Of a stretch of 64,000 bases of DNA, positions 62,790 through 64,000 are shown piece after piece (within the stretch, counting starts at the first letter, position 1; every line of letters starts with the position of its first letter). The DNA comes from an uncultured Lachnospiraceae bacterium (GTDB lineage Bacteria; Bacillota; Clostridia; Lachnospirales; Lachnospiraceae): the NCBI GenBank assembly GCA_910587715.1, contig CAJUMV010000005.1:46873-110872 (forward strand). The letters run 5' to 3'. The translations under genes and the position numbers were made by a program. A model generated the notes under the pieces. It was not told where the DNA came from. It searched no databases and saw only the letters and a list, made by a program, of their open reading frames with translations.

Positions 62790-63992
62790 ATGCTGCATGA
62801 ACGGTATTATGTGGAATTAGAGAAGTATAATAAGTTAGTTGCGCGGAAGAATGTGAAATCCGACGACTACAACGGCATTTACGACAGGTATCAGTATCCT
62901 GTGTTGACGAGGGAGCATATTCCGCTGACTTGGCGGTATGATTTGAACCCGGAGACGAATCCTTATTTTATGGAGCGGCTGGGGGTTAATGCGGTGATGA
63001 ACTCGGGCGCCATCGAGTTAAACGGGAAATATTATCTGGTGGCGAGAATCGAGGGGAATGACAGAAAATCTTTCTTCGGGGTGGCGGAGAGCGACAACGG
63101 CATCGACGGCTTCAAGTTCTGGGATTATCCGATTTTGCTGCCGGACACTTGCCCGGAGGAGACCAACGTTTACGACATGCGCCTGACGAAGCATGAGGAC
63201 GGCTATATTTACGGGGTGTTCTGCTCCGAGAGCAAAGATACCACGGTGAACGACCTGTCTGCGGCTGTGGCGGCGGCGGGTATCGTGCGCACGAAGGATC
63301 TGAAGAATTGGGAGAGACTGCCCAATCTGGTGACGAAGCGATCTCCCCAGCAGAGAAACGTGGTGCTGCATCCGGAGTTTGTGGACGGCAAGTATGCGTT
63401 CTACACAAGACCCATGGATGATTTCATCGAGACAGGGTCAGGCGGCGGCATCGGTTTCGGGCTGTGCGAGGATATTACCCACGCGGTCGTGGATGAGGAG
63501 AAGATGACGTCCATCCGCAGGTATCACACCATCACCGAGGCGAAGAACGGCGCGGGCGCGCCCCCGATCAAGACGGATAAGGGCTGGATTCATATTGCCC
63601 ACGGCGTGCGCAATACGGCGGCAGGACTGCGCTATGTGATCTACGCGTTTGCCACGGACTTAAAAGACCCCTCCAAGGTGATCGCGGAGCCCTCCGGGAT
63701 GCTGATCGGCCCGAGGAACTGGGAGCGCGTGGGCGACGTGTCAAACGTGGTGTTCACAAACGGCGCGATCGCGAAGGACAACGGCGAGGTGTATATTTAC
63801 TACGCAGCAAGCGACACGAGAATGCATGTGGCGGCGACGACCATCGACAAGCTGACGGACTATGTGTTCAATACGCCGAGAGACCCTTACCGCTCTGTGG
63901 AGTGCGTGGCACAGAGATGTGATTTTATTAAGAAAAATTTGGAATTTTTAAGTCTGCAAATAAAAAGTCAAGCAGAAATTGATGAACTTTGA
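62790..63992 (+). CDS. GH130 4-O-beta-D-mannosyl-D-glucose phosphorylase
   Basis: ~400 residues from ATG 62790 (after AGAGGAGAAGG); TTG 62763 is an alternative. GH130 five-bladed propeller with the general-acid Asp in NVYDMRLTKHEDG, phosphate-site residues in SPQQRNVVLHPEF, and GAGAPPIKT. It phosphorolyses beta-Man-1,4-Glc to mannose-1-phosphate and glucose, saving ATP. A GH130_2 mannooligosaccharide phosphorylase is the alternative; the length and the epimerase neighbour favour the GH130_1 type. Gap to the epimerase ~30 bases, so one transcript. Confidence 0.87.
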   Translation: MLHERYYVELEKYNKLVARKNVKSDDYNGIYDRYQYPVLTREHIPLTWRYDLNPETNPYFMERLGVNAVMNSGAIELNGKYYLVARIEGNDRKSFFGVAESDNGIDGFKFWDYPILLPDTCPEETNVYDMRLTKHEDGYIYGVFCSESKDTTVNDLSAAVAAAGIVRTKDLKNWERLPNLVTKRSPQQRNVVLHPEFVDGKYAFYTRPMDDFIETGSGGGIGFGLCEDITHAVVDEEKMTSIRRYHTITEAKNGAGAPPIKTDKGWIHIAHGVRNTAAGLRYVIYAFATDLKDPSKVIAEPSGMLIGPRNWERVGDVSNVVFTNGAIAKDNGEVYIYYAASDTRMHVAATTIDKLTDYVFNTPRDPYRSVECVAQRCDFIKKNLEFLSLQIKSQAEIDEL

Positions 63993-64000
63993 AAATTTTA

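Noticed and set aside
1..64000. CRISPR arrays, tRNA or rRNA genes, insertion sequences, integrase or phage genes
   Set aside because: None were seen on either strand by inspection. Small tRNA genes cannot be fully excluded without a search.

Overview
The window looks like a chromosome segment of an anaerobic Clostridia species, most likely family Lachnospiraceae. This rests on the strong AGGAGG-type ribosome sites, the LexA boxes of the GAAC-N4-GTTC type found in Firmicutes, the BmrCD-like exporter pair, the intracellular mannoside phosphorylase pathway and the overall gene style. Genus cannot be settled by eye. No rRNA, tRNA, CRISPR array, transposase or phage gene was seen.

Region 1 (1-29.8 kb) is one unbroken run of 23 co-directional genes with very short gaps or overlaps, so probably one long operon that starts upstream of the window. 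It encodes a surface-glycan or glycoprotein-glycan assembly line. The parts are glycosyltransferases (GT2, GT4, GT8, RgpF-like, DUF616-like, DUF5672-like and GT-D-like), SAM methyltransferases, an SHMT-like PLP enzyme, a CDP-glycerol-type glycerophosphotransferase domain, a glycerol-3-phosphate cytidylyltransferase domain and two xylose-isomerase-like TIM barrels. Almost every protein also carries the same kind of ~90-100 residue Rossmann-like module (hydrophobic strand, [FYW]-G-x-G, then often a V-D-[NK] strand end). It is N-terminal, internal or C-terminal, and one gene encodes the module alone. The first ~12 kb is visibly richer in A+T than the part from ~13 kb on. Three methyltransferase genes in the A+T-rich part carry runs of 8, 10 and 11 G inside the coding frame, and the 11-G run puts its gene out of frame. 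Together these suggest a modular, possibly phase-variable glycan system.

Region 2 (29.9-47.2 kb) is mostly housekeeping: an L,D-transpeptidase, a YcxB-like membrane protein, a GH31 alpha-xylosidase, a methionine-type ABC transporter, bioY with a BirA-like operator over its promoter, DUF1284, asnA, an XRE regulator with a palindromic operator, an NSS-family symporter, an SOS-type radical-SAM/DUF4130 pair under two LexA boxes, and an HPr-like protein lacking the usual active histidine. Several decayed fragments lie between them.

Region 3 (47.2-55.5 kb) holds a helicase-nuclease fusion, a 0.5 kb non-coding stretch rich in DnaA-box-like words, a cytoplasmic GH13 enzyme, and a heterodimeric ABC exporter preceded by a promoter, a probable leader ORF and a terminator hairpin, resembling BmrCD attenuation.

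Region 4 (55.6-64 kb) is a beta-manno-oligosaccharide utilisation locus: a LacI regulator, an AraC regulator broken at an 8-G run, a sugar ABC transporter (lipoprotein and two permeases), an AGE-family 2-epimerase and a GH130 phosphorylase. The expected route is import, epimerisation of mannobiose to mannosyl-glucose, then phosphorolysis to mannose-1-phosphate and glucose.
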